A stretch of 64,000 bases of DNA from Ardenticatenales bacterium (GCA_020634795.1 JACKAZ010000003.1:62001-126000); one strand, 5' to 3'; counted from the stretch's first letter, positions 33,689 through 44,253 are shown. Notes: generated by a model from the sequence alone, not told the origin. Numbers and translations are program-made.

Positions 33689-35368
33689 ATGAACAGCTAC
33701 AACCCCTATCACTGGCACCACTACCTTCCCGAATATGCCGTGTTGAACGACGAACCGTTGAGCCTGGACAATGTTGAAGCCTGGCTGATGCGCTGGAGTC
33801 GCCTGGTGGCAGCGATGCGCGAGAGCGATGCCCAGCTTTACCGCGATCTGAGCGAGCACACCACCGACGAGGCCATCGTCCAGCGCTACGAGCAATGGGT
33901 GGAGCAGGGCGTGCCTGCGTGGGAACGCGGTGACCAAGCGCTGAAACAGAAATTCCTTGCGCTACGCGGCTATGCGCCGAACGAGGCGATGCAAAAAGCG
34001 TGGCAACACTTCGCCACCGAAGCGGCGCTCTTCCGCGAGGAAAACGTCGAGATCCACACGGCCATCACCAAGCTCACGACGACGTACGAACGCAAGGCGG
34101 GCGACCTTGAGTTTGTGTGGGAGGGGCAATCGTTGCCCATTGAAGAAGCGCAGCGCTTGCTCGAATCGACCGACCGTGGCCAACGGGAAAGGGCGTGGCG
34201 CAAAGTGATGGCCGCCTACGCCAGCCAGCGGGAGGAATTCAACGCAATCTTCCTGAAATTGCTCGCCCACCGTCGCCAACTGGCGGCCAATGCTGATTAC
34301 AGCGACTATCGCGCCTTCCGCTGGGATGAAGTGGGTCGCTTCGATTACAGCCCCGACGATTGCGCCACGTTCCGTGATGCCATCTTGCACGAAGTGGTCC
34401 CCGTCGCCGCGCAACTCTATGCGCAGTTGGGCGAATGGCTCGCGGTCGATGCGCTGCGCCCCTGGGACACCGCGGTAGACCCGGGGGGTGATCCGATGCG
34501 CCCCTTTGAAGAGGTCGCGCAGCTTGAAGAGACCTGTGCCCACATCTTCCAGCAGGTCGATCCCGACTTTGGCGCCCAATTCACACGGATGCGCGACGGC
34601 GATCTCGATCTGGCCAGCCGTCCGCACAAAGCGCCGGGCGGCTACTGCAACGGCTTCCCGCTCTCCGGTCGGCCCTACATCTTCATGAATGCGGTCGGCA
34701 CGAACCGCGACGTGACCACCCTCCTCCACGAAGGCGGCCACGCCTTCCACTTCGTCGCCGCGCTGGATCAGCCCTATGTTTGGAGCCAAGATGCGCCGAT
34801 GGAGTTCTGCGAAGTGGCGTCGATGGGCATGGAGCTGCTCGCTGCGCCCTACCTGACGCAGGAAAAGGGGGGTTTCTACGATCAGAAAGACGCGCGAAGA
34901 GCATTGGTCGAAAAGCTGCGCGACATCGTCAGCTTCCTGCCCTACATGGCGGTGGTCGATGGCTTCCAACATTGGCTCTATGCCGAGGCCCCAGAGCACG
35001 TCAGCGCCGCCGATCTGGACGCCAAGTGGGCCGAGCTGTGGGATGCCTATCTGGTCGGCGTCGACTGGTCTGGGTTGGAATCGGAAAAGGCCAGCGGATG
35101 GCACCGCAAATGGCATATCTTCGGTGCCCCTTTCTACTATGTCGAGTACGGTCTGGCCCAGCTCGGCGCGCTCCAACTGTGGCGTAACGCGCAGCACGAT
35201 CAAAGTGCCGCCGTCCGTGACTATCGCAACGCACTCGCGTTGGGGGGCACACGCTCGCTGCCCGAGCTGTTCGTGGCCGCTAACCTCCGCTTCGCCTTTG
35301 ACCGCGGCCATCTGCGTGAATTGATGGCTTTTGTCACGGAGCAGCTCGAACGCCATCAACGGCTGTAA
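33689..35368 (+). CDS. pepF: M3-family oligoendopeptidase (PepF-like)
   Basis: 559 residues from MNSYNPYHWHHYLPEYAVL. The zinc site is HEGGH (347-351) in TTLLHEGGHAFHFVAAL, with the downstream Glu in MEFCEVASMGMELL. RFDYSPDDC and GGYCNGFPLSGRPYIFMN are typical of the family. Cytosolic zinc endopeptidase that degrades short peptides, about 560 residues as usual. The start codon is directly preceded by nonamer repeats with no ribosome site. An in-frame upstream extension is repeat sequence. Confidence 0.9.
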   Translation: MNSYNPYHWHHYLPEYAVLNDEPLSLDNVEAWLMRWSRLVAAMRESDAQLYRDLSEHTTDEAIVQRYEQWVEQGVPAWERGDQALKQKFLALRGYAPNEAMQKAWQHFATEAALFREENVEIHTAITKLTTTYERKAGDLEFVWEGQSLPIEEAQRLLESTDRGQRERAWRKVMAAYASQREEFNAIFLKLLAHRRQLAANADYSDYRAFRWDEVGRFDYSPDDCATFRDAILHEVVPVAAQLYAQLGEWLAVDALRPWDTAVDPGGDPMRPFEEVAQLEETCAHIFQQVDPDFGAQFTRMRDGDLDLASRPHKAPGGYCNGFPLSGRPYIFMNAVGTNRDVTTLLHEGGHAFHFVAALDQPYVWSQDAPMEFCEVASMGMELLAAPYLTQEKGGFYDQKDARRALVEKLRDIVSFLPYMAVVDGFQHWLYAEAPEHVSAADLDAKWAELWDAYLVGVDWSGLESEKASGWHRKWHIFGAPFYYVEYGLAQLGALQLWRNAQHDQSAAVRDYRNALALGGTRSLPELFVAANLRFAFDRGHLRELMAFVTEQLERHQRL

Positions 35369-35602
35369 GGCGATAACAGGATGGGGGAGCGGGGGCGGCT
35401 CTGACATTGAAAAACGATGACCATGCACCGTAACCGATGCGCGATTCACGCCCCCGACAGGGCGGCCACGCCAGACAACCAAAACCGCGGAACGGCGATG
35501 CCCATCCCGACGCCACTCCATTCGCCACACCCCCGGCCATAATCCGTCCCAGACTCACATCATCCTTTCCTACGCAAAACTACAAAGAGATCACCATTCC
35601 CC

Positions 35603-36820
35603 ATGGCCCGCCATTCCCCCTATCCAATGATCTCGATCGAGGAGGCGCTCGCGCTGATCGTGGGCCATTGCCCCGTTCAGCCGCGCCTTGCGTTGCCCTT
35701 TGACCAAGCGCACGGCGCGGTGCTGGCCGCGCCGATCGTCGCGGATGACCCGATGCCCCCCTTCCGTGCCGCCACTGTGGATGGCTTCGCGGTGCGGGCC
35801 GCGGACGGGGCGACGGAGCGGACATTGGTCGGGGCGCAGTTCGCGGGCTACGATGCGGCGCTGCGGGTCGGCGCGGGCCAAGCAGCGCGCATCACCACCG
35901 GCGCGCCGTTGCCAGCGGGGGCCGATGCGGTGATGATGGTGGAGTGGAGCGAGGAGCGGGACGGACGAGTGGGCTTTTCGCGGTCGGTCGCGGCGGGCGA
36001 TTTCGTGCGGCCCATCGGCAGCGATATCGCGCAAGGGGAGGCGATACTGACGGCAGGTCAGCCACTTGGCCCCGCTGAAATCGGGCTGTTGGCCACCATC
36101 GGGCGCCTTGAGGTGGATATCTTCCGCCCGCCGAGGGTCGGAGTGATGAGTACCGGCGACGAGTTGGTGGCTCCGTACGAGCGGCCCGCCCCCGGGCAGA
36201 TCCGCGATTCCAACCGCTATTCTCTGATCGCCGCGATCCGTGAGGCGGGAGGGGAAACGCTCGATTTGGGTATTGCGCCGGACAGCGAGGAGGAGTTACG
36301 CAATTTTATGGTTCAAGGCGCGGCGCACTGTGATCTGATGGTGACCAGCGGCGGGGTGTCGATGGGGGAGCTGGATTTGGTGAAGCCGCTGTTGGCCGAA
36401 CTGGGTACGGTCCATTTTGGTCGTGTCAACACCAAGCCCGGCAAACCGCTGACCTTTGCAACCTTCGAAGGCAAGCCCTTCTTCGCCATGCCGGGCAACC
36501 CCGTGTCGTCATTGGTCTGTTTCGAGCTTTTTGTGCGGCCCGCGCTCCGCAAAATGCGCGGATTCCCCGAGGACAGGTGGCATCGCCCGCGCGTCGTGGC
36601 CACGTTGTCCCATACCGCGCCCCACAGCGCCGACCGCACCGAATTCCAACGTGCCACGTTGCATTTCGACGCCGCACAGGGCCGCTACATCGCCACCACA
36701 ACGGGTAACCAGCGCTCGTCGCGGCTCCTGTCGATGGTGGGGGCCAATGGCCTCATCGTCCTGCCTCACGGCCACGGCGACTACAAAGCCGGTTCAACGG
36801 TCGAGGCGATGTTGTTGTAA
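35603..36820 (+). CDS. moeA: Molybdopterin molybdotransferase MoeA (copy 2)
   Basis: 405 residues. Same domain order as the gene at 16306: MPPFRAATVDGFAVR, ITTGAPLPAGADAVMMVE, GVMSTGDELVAP, MVTSGGVSMGELDLVKPLL, NTKPGKPLTFATF and AMPGNPVSSLVCFELFV. The usual MDGYA is VDGFA here. Its divergence from copy 1 suggests separate roles, for example molybdenum versus tungsten cofactor, as in organisms with two MoeA proteins; this is inference. The palindrome array begins right after its stop codon. Confidence 0.9.
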   Translation: MARHSPYPMISIEEALALIVGHCPVQPRLALPFDQAHGAVLAAPIVADDPMPPFRAATVDGFAVRAADGATERTLVGAQFAGYDAALRVGAGQAARITTGAPLPAGADAVMMVEWSEERDGRVGFSRSVAAGDFVRPIGSDIAQGEAILTAGQPLGPAEIGLLATIGRLEVDIFRPPRVGVMSTGDELVAPYERPAPGQIRDSNRYSLIAAIREAGGETLDLGIAPDSEEELRNFMVQGAAHCDLMVTSGGVSMGELDLVKPLLAELGTVHFGRVNTKPGKPLTFATFEGKPFFAMPGNPVSSLVCFELFVRPALRKMRGFPEDRWHRPRVVATLSHTAPHSADRTEFQRATLHFDAAQGRYIATTTGNQRSSRLLSMVGANGLIVLPHGHGDYKAGSTVEAMLL

Positions 36821-36829
36821 AGGCCAAGG

Positions 36830-39800
36830 TCCCGTCAGCTTTGCAGGACCAAAGACGAAGCAATGAGGCTGTTGGAGCGTCCCGTGTGGGCGCCCGCCCC
36901 AAATACCCCCATGGTTCGTCGGCGCAAACGCCGCAGCTATGGACGAATTGCTGCCTCATGAACAGTGGCAAAGCAAGACATTCCTTCAGCTTTGTTAGGC
37001 CTAGTTCGAAACAAAGAGGCTGTTGGGGCGTCCCGTGTAGGCGCCCGCCCCAACTGTGGCCACGGCCCACCGCTGGGGATGCCGCTCATTGATGAGTGCA
37101 CTCTCGTTGATGTCCGAGGCGCGTCCCCTAGCGGCGCTGCGAGTACCACCTTTAGGGTGACTTGCGGCAGGGCGGGCACAAGGCCCGCCCCTACATGGCC
37201 GCGGCCATGGGCAAATTGCCGCCTCACGAACAGTGGCAAAGCAACACATGCCTTCAGCTTTGTTGGAGCAAAGACGAAACAAAGAGCTTGTAGGGGCGCC
37301 CCTTGTGGGCGCCCGCCTCAAATACCCCCATGGCTCGATGGCGCAAACGCCGCGGCCATGGGCAAATTGCTGCCTCATGAACAGTGGCAAAGCAAGACAT
37401 CCCTTCAGCTTTGTTAGGCCTAGTTCGAAACAAAGAGCCTGTAGGGGCGCCCCTTGTGGGCGCCCGCCCCAAATGTGGCCACGGCCCACCGTTGCGATGC
37501 GGCTCATTTATGAGTGCACCCTCGTTGATGTCTGAGGCGCGTCCCCTAGCGGCGCTGCGAGTACCACCTTTAGGGTGACTTGCGGCAGGCGCGGGCACAA
37601 GGCCTACGGCCGCTGGCGCTGCGCCGCCTCACGAACAGTGGGCAAAGCAACACATGCCTTCACGAACAGTGGCAAAGCAAACACATGTAGGGCGCCCTTC
37701 AGCTTTGTTGGAGCAAAGCGCCTACGAAACAGGGCAAGACTTTGTTGGACCCAAAGACGAAACAAAGAGCTTGTGGGCGCCTTGTGGGCGCCCCTCAATA
37801 CCCCATGGCTCGATGGCGCAAACGCCGCGGCCCCATGGGCGAATTGCTGCCTCATGAACAGTGGCAAAGCAAGACATCCCTTCAGCTTTGTTAGCCAAGT
37901 TCGAAACAAAGAGCCTGTAGGCGCGCCCTTGTGGGCGCCCGCCCCAAATGTGGCCACGGCCCACCTTTGGGATGCCGCTCATTTATGGTGCACCCTCGTT
38001 GATGTCGAGGCGCGTCCCCTAGCGGCGCCGCGAGTACCACCTTTAGGGTGACTTGCGGCGGGGCGGGCACAAGGCCGCCCCCTACATGGCCGCGCCTATG
38101 GACGAATTGCTGTCTCACGAACAGTGGCAAAGCAACACATGCCTTCAGCTTTGTTGGAGCAAAGACGAAACAAAGAGCCTGTAGGGGCGCCCCTTGTGGG
38201 CGCCCGCCCCAAATACGGCCATGGTGCAACCTCGTTGATGTCCGGGCGCAAGTGGCGCGCCGCGCCTATGGACTTTAGGGTGACTTGCTGCGCCTATGGA
38301 CAGTTGCTGGGCACAAGGCCCGCCTTCTTTGTTGTGACATGGCGAATGGACGAATGCCACGCACGAACAGTGGCAAAGCAACACATGCCTTCAGCTTTGT
38401 TGGACCAAAGACGAAACAAAGAGCTTGTAGGGGCGCCCCTTGTGGGCGCCCGCCCCAAATGTGGCCACGGCCCACCGCTGGGATGCGGCTCATTGAAGAG
38501 TGCACCCTCGTTGATGTCTGAGGCGCGTCCCCTAGTGGCGCTGCGCGTACCACCTTTAGGGTGACTTGCGGCAGGGCGGGCACAAGGCCCGCCCCTACAT
38601 GGCCGTGCCTATGGACGAATTGCTGTCTCACGAACAGCGGCAAAGCAAGACATCCCTTCAGCTTTGTTGGACCAAAGACGAAACAAAGAGGCTGTTGGGG
38701 CGTCCCCCAAATGTGGCCACGGCCCACCGCTGGGATGCGGCTCATTTATGAGTGCACCCTCGTTGATGTCCGAGGCGCGTCCCCTAGTGGCGCTGCGAGT
38801 ACCACCTTTAGGGTGACTTGCGGCAGGGCGGGCACAAGGCCCGCCCCTACATGGCCGCGCCTATGGACGAATTGCCGCCTCACGAACAGTGGCAAAGCAA
38901 CACATCCCTTCAGCTTTGTTGGACCAAAGACGAAACAAAGAGCCTGTAGGGTCGCCCGTGTAGGCGCCCGCCCCAAATACCCCATGGTTCGTCGGCGCAA
39001 ACGCCGCGGCCATGGACGAATTGCCGCCTCACGAACAGTGGCAAAGCAACACATGCCTTCAGCTTTGTTGGAGCAAAGACGAAACAAAGAGCCTGTAGGG
39101 GCGCCCCTTGTGGGCGCCCGCCCCAAACACCCCATGGTTCGTCGGCGCAAACGCCGCGCCTATGGACGAATTGCTGTCTCATGAACAGTGGCAAAGCAAC
39201 ACATGCCTTCAGCTTTGTTGTTGGGAAAGACGAAACAAAGAGCCTGTAGGGGCGCCCCATGGGCGCCTGCCTCAAATACCCCCATGGCTCGATGGCGCAA
39301 ACGCCGCGGCCATGGGCAAATTGCTGCCTCATGAACAGTGGCAAAGCAAGACATCCCTTCAGCTTTGTTAGGCCTAGTTCGAAACAAAGAGCCTGTAGGG
39401 GCGCCCCTTGTGGGCGCCCGCCCCAAATGTGGCCACGGCCCACCGTTGCGATGCGGCTCATTTATGAGTGCAACCTCGTTGATGTCTGAGGCGCGTCCCT
39501 AGCGGCGCCGCGAGTACCACCTTTAGGGTGACTTGCGGCCATGGGCAAATTGCTGCCTCATGAACAGTGGCAAAGCAAGACATCCCTTCAGCTTTGTTGG
39601 GGCCTAGTTCGAAACAAAGAGCCTGTAGGGGCGCCCCTTGTGGGCGCCCGCCCCAAATGTGGCCACGGCCCACCGTTGCGATGCGGCTCATTTATGAGTG
39701 CACCCTCGTTGATGTCTGAGGCGCGTCCCCTAGCGGCGCCGCGAGTACCACCTTTAGGGTGACTTGCGGCGGGGCGGGCGTGCCCCCGCCCCACATGGCC

Positions 39801-40080
39801 GCGCCTATGGACGAATTGCTGTTTCATGAACAGTGGCAAAGCAAGACATCCCTTCAGCCTTAACCTAGCGGCGCTGCGCGTACCACCTTTAGAGTGACTT
39901 GCGACAGGGCGGGCACAAGGCCCACCCCTACATGGCCGCGCCTATGGACGAATTGCTGCCTCATGAACAGTGGCAAAGCAACACATCCCTTCAGCCTTAA
40001 CCTAGCGGCGCTGCGCGTACCACCTTTAGGGTGACTTGCGGCGGGGCGGGCCTTGTGCCCGCCCCTACAGGGCGACGATG
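36830..40080. repeat. 3.2-kb tandem array of REP-like palindromic units
   Basis: About 16 copies of a module containing aacagtggcaaagcaa (positions near 36961, 37229, 37380, 37634, 37664, 37857, 38120, 38366, 38633, 38885, 39034, 39184, 39334, 39563, 39829, 39966), followed by cttcagctttgttgg and a hairpin GTAGGGGCGCCCC with CTTGT loop and GGGCGCCC. These alternate with either a spacer of about 50 bp (catggctcgatggcgcaaac) or one of about 170 bp that ends in an inverted hairpin GGGCGGGC-ACAAG-GCCCGCCC-CTAC. Both hairpins begin GTAG when read in their own direction. Long ORFs on both strands are by-products of the repeat. The array ends next to a RAYT gene. Confidence 0.92.
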
Positions 40081-40164
40081 TTTTGGCTGTGATTCGTAAT
40101 CATGCGCGAATTTCTGAGGTGAACGACGTTCATACGTTGTGACCTTGGTCATTTGGAAGAGACT

Positions 40165-40689
40165 ATGCCTTACGATCCAGCCCGCCACCATCGTCGGTCG
40201 ATTCGGCTGAAGGGGTTCGACTATTCATTGCCGGGCCATTATTTTGTGACCGTCTGCGTGAGGCACTTTCGATGCGTATTTGGCGAGGTGGTGGCAGACG
40301 AAATGCGCTTGAACCGTGCGGGCATCATGGTTGATCACGCATGGCAGGCCTTACCAAGCCGATTCGATACGCTTGAGCTTCATGTTTGGCAACTCATGCC
40401 GAATCATTTTCATGCTATTCTCGAGCTTGAGCATCGGACTGATCGTGACATCGACTTAGCCTCTATGCCGACGGTGAGTGGGATCATCGGTGCATGGAAA
40501 TCGATCACCACGAACGACTACATCGCTGGTGTCAAGACAGATGGTTGGCCGAGCTTTCCAAAGCGTCTGTGGCAGCGTGATTTCTTTGAGCGTATCATCC
40601 GCAACGAGCGCGAGCTCGAATACATTCGCAACTACATTCTGAATAATCCACGCAACTGGATGGAAGATCGATTTTATCCGCGAGGTTGA
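40165..40689 (+). CDS. REP-associated tyrosine transposase (RAYT, Y1_Tnp)
   Basis: 174 residues from MPYDPARHHRRSIRLKGFDY; ATG preceded by GGAAGAG. A TTG 12 bases upstream is possible. HUH nuclease motif HFH (81-83) in QLMPNHFHAILEL. Candidate catalytic Tyr153 or Tyr157 in LEYIRNYILNNPRNW, the conserved RAYT tail. N-terminal RRSIRLKGFDYSLPGHYFVTVC is typical of this group. RAYTs are single-domain nucleases that cut at REP hairpins with a 5' GTAG and are linked to their spread. It stands directly downstream of 3.2 kb of GTAG-headed palindromes. No IS ends are seen; RAYTs are normally chromosomal and single-copy. Confidence 0.9.
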   Translation: MPYDPARHHRRSIRLKGFDYSLPGHYFVTVCVRHFRCVFGEVVADEMRLNRAGIMVDHAWQALPSRFDTLELHVWQLMPNHFHAILELEHRTDRDIDLASMPTVSGIIGAWKSITTNDYIAGVKTDGWPSFPKRLWQRDFFERIIRNERELEYIRNYILNNPRNWMEDRFYPRG

Positions 40690-40742
40690 CGGGGTGGCGT
40701 GCTCTGCCCTCGGTGCAGTGAGGTCGGCGGAGAAATTTGACC

Positions 40743-43700
40743 TCACCTCCCCACCAAGCGCAGGGTCACGATTTCGAAGGGGCGTAGGGGCAACGTGACG
40801 CACGTTTGGTCCGCCAGCGCAAGCGCTTCCCCCGCATCCTCCAACAGATTCGTCCGCGCCACCGCCGCCAACGGGAACGCGCTGTGCAACGTCACGGTCC
40901 CGCGCTGCCGCTGACTCTCGAAGAGCCGCACGACCAACCCCCGCCCGTCCTCGGCCTGCTTCACCGTCTCAATCACCACGTTCGGGGCGTCGCACCAGAG
41001 CAACGATTGGGGCGCGGACGCTGCCCCACCGCTACCGCGCTGCACGATCAACGGGTCGTTCAGCGCGTAGGCCGCGCCGAGCGTTGCCACTCCCACAGCC
41101 CCGCGATGGGGGTACAGGGCATAGACAAAGCGATGGGGGCCTTGGTCGGCCTCGGGGTCGGGCCACGTGGGGCTGCGCAACAGACTGAGCCGGATCACGT
41201 TGTCCCGCGCATCGTGGCCGTACTTGCCATCGTTGAGCAGAGAGACCCCGTAATCGCCTTCACTCAAATCGACCCATTTTTGTGCACAACTCTCGAAGCG
41301 TGCCCAATCCCAGCTCGTGTTGCGATGGGTGGGCCGCTCGACCTTGCCCCACTGAATCTCGTAGGTCGCGTACGGCGACAACAAATTCAGTGGAAACGCT
41401 GCCTTGAGGAGGATATGGCGCTCACGCCAGTCGATCTCGGTTTCGATGGTGAGTTGTGAACTATTGTGGAGGAGTGAAAGTCGCTGCACGTAGCGACTGT
41501 TGAGGATTTGGCGCTTGATTTCGAGCGTGGCCCGCAGCGGCCCCTGTTCGACGACGCGAATCGAAGTCGCCGGGTTGGCCAGCCAGTGGCGGTCGTCGTA
41601 GAAGATGTCGATGTCCCAAGCATCCCACTTCAGGGGTCGATCCTCGAAGGCTTGCCACTGGTTCGCCACCGCGCCCTTGGGCAACAACTCGCGGTGCGTT
41701 TGCTTGTCGTAGAGCCGCACAATGTCCCCGTCGTCGTTCAGTTCCACGTGCAGTCCCGCGTTCTCCAACGTCCGCTCATCGACCTGCACCGCATCCACCA
41801 CGTCGGGCGCTGTCCCGTCGACGATAGACAGCGCGCTGACGCTGTAGGGGGGCAGCGCCCCCACATCGACCAACAGCCCCTGCGCCGTGCATTGGTGGGG
41901 CAGCGCGTTCCCGTTGCCGTCGGCCACGGTTTGTCCAGCGCCCAGCGTGGTCGGCAGCAGCGCCAGATCGCGGCGCTCGAAGCTCGTGGCATTGACCACG
42001 AGCCAGTCGCCGCCCACCGTGGGGGCCAGCGCCGCCAGCGCGTCGCGGCGCACGGCGTCGCCGATCTCACGAATTTCGTCGTACTGGGCCAGCGACTCGA
42101 CATAAACGTCGTGGATGCTGCTGCCCGGTATGATGTCGTGGAACTGGTTCAAGCAGAGCAAGCGCCACGCGCGGGTCAGCGCCTCGTGCGGGTAATCGTA
42201 GCCGCCCTGCTGCGAGGCCCATGCCGCCAGAAATTCGGCATCGTGCAGCAGGAATTCGGCCTGTCGATTGGCCCGTTTGTTGCGCGCCTGCGTGGTGTAA
42301 GTGCCGCGATGGTACTCCAGATACAACTCTCCGTTCCACGTCGGCAGTCGATCCCCGCTTTCCCGCGCCATATCGTCGAAAAAGGCCTTGACCGCGCGCT
42401 GTTCCACCCGCGGCAGGGCGGGGAAGTCGCGCATCTCGTGCAGATTCTCTAACATCTCGCGCGTCGGTCCGCCGCCCCCATCCCCGTAGCCGAAGGCCAT
42501 CAGCAGCCGCCGCTGGCTCGCCTTCTGCTGGAAGTTGCGCCAAGTTCGCTGTGCCTCTTCGGGCGTAGCCAGCGCGTTGTAGGTCGCGGCACGCTGTTCG
42601 TCGTTCGCGGTGGTCGTGCTGAAATGGGTCAGCACGCGCGTACCGTCGATCCCCTGCCACCAAAAGCTGTCGTAGGGCAGTCGGTTGTACTGGTTCCAGC
42701 CAATCTTGATGGTGAAGAAATAGTCCAGCCCGGCCTGCTTGATCAGTTGGGGCAGCGCCCACGCATAGCCGAAGACATCCGGCAGCCAAAGGACGGGCGA
42801 TTCGGCGTCCGCGCCGAACAGTTCGCGGAAGAAGGTACGACCCAGCAGGAATTGGCGTGCCAATGATTCGGCACCGCTGAGGTTGCAGTCGGCCTCGACC
42901 CACATCCCGCCGATCGGCTCCCAGCGCCCCTCCGCCACCCGCTGCTTGATCTGCGGCAGCAGGGCGGGGTAATCGTGTTGTAGATCATAATAGAGCTGCG
43001 GCTGGCTCTGCGTGAAGTGGAAATCGGGGAATTGTTCCATCAGCCGCAGGACGTTGTGGAAGGTTCGCCCCGCCTTGCGCCGCGTTTGGCCCAACGGCCA
43101 GAGCCATGCGACATCAATGTGGGCATGGCCCGTCGCGGTGATATGCGGCGCATGTGCGGGGCCTGCCACAGCGATCCCTTCGTTCAGCGTGGCATGGGCG
43201 CCCTCGATGCTCGCATAGAAGCGGTCGTCGAACGGTTCGCGTATGTCGAGCTGATTAAATGCGGCGTCCAGCGCGTTGAGCAACGGCCCGCGGGCCGGAT
43301 CCTCGGGGGGCAGGCTACGCACCGTGCCGAGCGCGACCCGCGCCCGCACCAGGAAGGCGCGGGTCGGCGGGTCGATTTGCACCAGCGCACAATCGCCCAT
43401 CAGCAAGCCGCCGCGTTGGCCCGCGTCGCGCCACGTGATGTAGCCGGTCCAGCCGTGTAGCGCCAGCGCGTGGGGCTGGCCGTCGCGCCAGTCGTCGCGG
43501 AGCAGCAGTTCGCGGTGGTGCCGGTCGCAGCCCGCGAAGGGCTGCCCGTTGATGTAAACGAGCGCTTCGGGATGGCTGAAACTCTCGGCATCGCCGAGCG
43601 GCAGGTAAAGCGCAACCGGCGGGTCGGGCGGCCAATCGTCCGGTATCCGAAAGCGGTTGCGCAAGACAAAGTCGTCGACATCGCGGCCCCACGGCGCTTG

Positions 43701-43883
43701 CGCGGCGATGCGCGGCCACGCGCTGTCGTCCAGCGCTGGATCGACGGGGGGCGGCGAAAGGGGGCCGGGCAGGGCCGTGAAGGCCCACGGCGTGAGCGCC
43801 GCTCGTCGTCGATAGACCAGCGGCGCGATCAGCGCCAATCGCGCCGCAATTTTCTCGATAGTCCAGCGGATGTCGTGGATCAT
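40743..43883 (-). CDS. Alpha-mannosidase, glycoside hydrolase family 38
   Basis: 1046 residues from MIHDIRWTIEKIAARLAL. A long N-terminal domain (1-250) is typical of cytosolic GH38 enzymes. The catalytic domain starts at ITATGHAHIDVAWLWPL, with zinc His and Asp, and contains the nucleophile region LWLPDVFGYAWALPQ (Asp), then a three-helix bundle with QFHDIIPGSSI, and C-terminal beta domains (NAGLHVELNDDGDIVRLYD, EIDWRERHILLKAAFPL, FPLAAVARTNLLED). Function: zinc-dependent, retaining hydrolysis of alpha-mannosides, probably cytosolic breakdown of mannose oligosaccharides. It has no signal peptide. Confidence 0.92.
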   Translation of the reverse strand: MIHDIRWTIEKIAARLALIAPLVYRRRAALTPWAFTALPGPLSPPPVDPALDDSAWPRIAAQAPWGRDVDDFVLRNRFRIPDDWPPDPPVALYLPLGDAESFSHPEALVYINGQPFAGCDRHHRELLLRDDWRDGQPHALALHGWTGYITWRDAGQRGGLLMGDCALVQIDPPTRAFLVRARVALGTVRSLPPEDPARGPLLNALDAAFNQLDIREPFDDRFYASIEGAHATLNEGIAVAGPAHAPHITATGHAHIDVAWLWPLGQTRRKAGRTFHNVLRLMEQFPDFHFTQSQPQLYYDLQHDYPALLPQIKQRVAEGRWEPIGGMWVEADCNLSGAESLARQFLLGRTFFRELFGADAESPVLWLPDVFGYAWALPQLIKQAGLDYFFTIKIGWNQYNRLPYDSFWWQGIDGTRVLTHFSTTTANDEQRAATYNALATPEEAQRTWRNFQQKASQRRLLMAFGYGDGGGGPTREMLENLHEMRDFPALPRVEQRAVKAFFDDMARESGDRLPTWNGELYLEYHRGTYTTQARNKRANRQAEFLLHDAEFLAAWASQQGGYDYPHEALTRAWRLLCLNQFHDIIPGSSIHDVYVESLAQYDEIREIGDAVRRDALAALAPTVGGDWLVVNATSFERRDLALLPTTLGAGQTVADGNGNALPHQCTAQGLLVDVGALPPYSVSALSIVDGTAPDVVDAVQVDERTLENAGLHVELNDDGDIVRLYDKQTHRELLPKGAVANQWQAFEDRPLKWDAWDIDIFYDDRHWLANPATSIRVVEQGPLRATLEIKRQILNSRYVQRLSLLHNSSQLTIETEIDWRERHILLKAAFPLNLLSPYATYEIQWGKVERPTHRNTSWDWARFESCAQKWVDLSEGDYGVSLLNDGKYGHDARDNVIRLSLLRSPTWPDPEADQGPHRFVYALYPHRGAVGVATLGAAYALNDPLIVQRGSGGAASAPQSLLWCDAPNVVIETVKQAEDGRGLVVRLFESQRQRGTVTLHSAFPLAAVARTNLLEDAGEALALADQTCVTLPLRPFEIVTLRLVGR

Positions 43884-44157
43884 GGGGAGTCTCGATTGAT
43901 GGAAGCGAGTGTCGAGCTGATTGTAGGCAGGAGGCGGAAAGAGGCATCTTATGAATGGCATTTCGAGCGGCTTGATCGGCGCAGCGCACCGCTCTACAAT
44001 TGAGGGTAGGGGCAAAAGAGAGCTTGTAGAGCGACCGACCCCATCCCTGCCGGCCCTAGAGGGATCCGCCATCACGCCAAACTACGCGCCGTGCTGGGGC
44101 GGGCGGCGTGCGATAGATGTAGACGGCGTCAACCCCCCGCGCAGCAGGTTGAATTCC

Positions 44158-44253
44158 ATGCCACTCTTTCTTTACTTCCTACTCTACTTTCTGCTGGCAA
44201 TCCTCTGGCGTTCTGTGGTTGTCTATCGAGAAACGGGGAGCAATCCGCCTTGA
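44158..44253 (+). pseudogene. N-terminal stub resembling an isoprenylcysteine methyltransferase-type protein
   Basis: 31 residues (MPLFLYFLLYFLLAILWRSV, then VVYRETGSNPP) before TGA. One hydrophobic helix followed by YRETGSNP resembles the start of ICMT/PEMT-type membrane methyltransferases, which have a helix and then an R-x-TG-x-NP segment. The rest is missing. The stop overlaps the next ATG (TGATG). It could instead be a genuine tiny membrane protein. Confidence 0.4.

Noticed and set aside
33962..35530. A 522-codon open frame on the minus strand opposite the M3 peptidase gene
   Set aside because: It is antisense to a gene with a clear zinc site and family match. Long open antisense frames are common at high GC, and its product shows no domain.
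36841..40191. Many overlapping ORFs of 60-210 codons on both strands (peptides like GAPLVGARPK and CRGAPCGRPP)
   Set aside because: All are translations of the palindromic array. They repeat with the DNA unit, occur in every frame, and have no ribosome sites or protein-family likeness.
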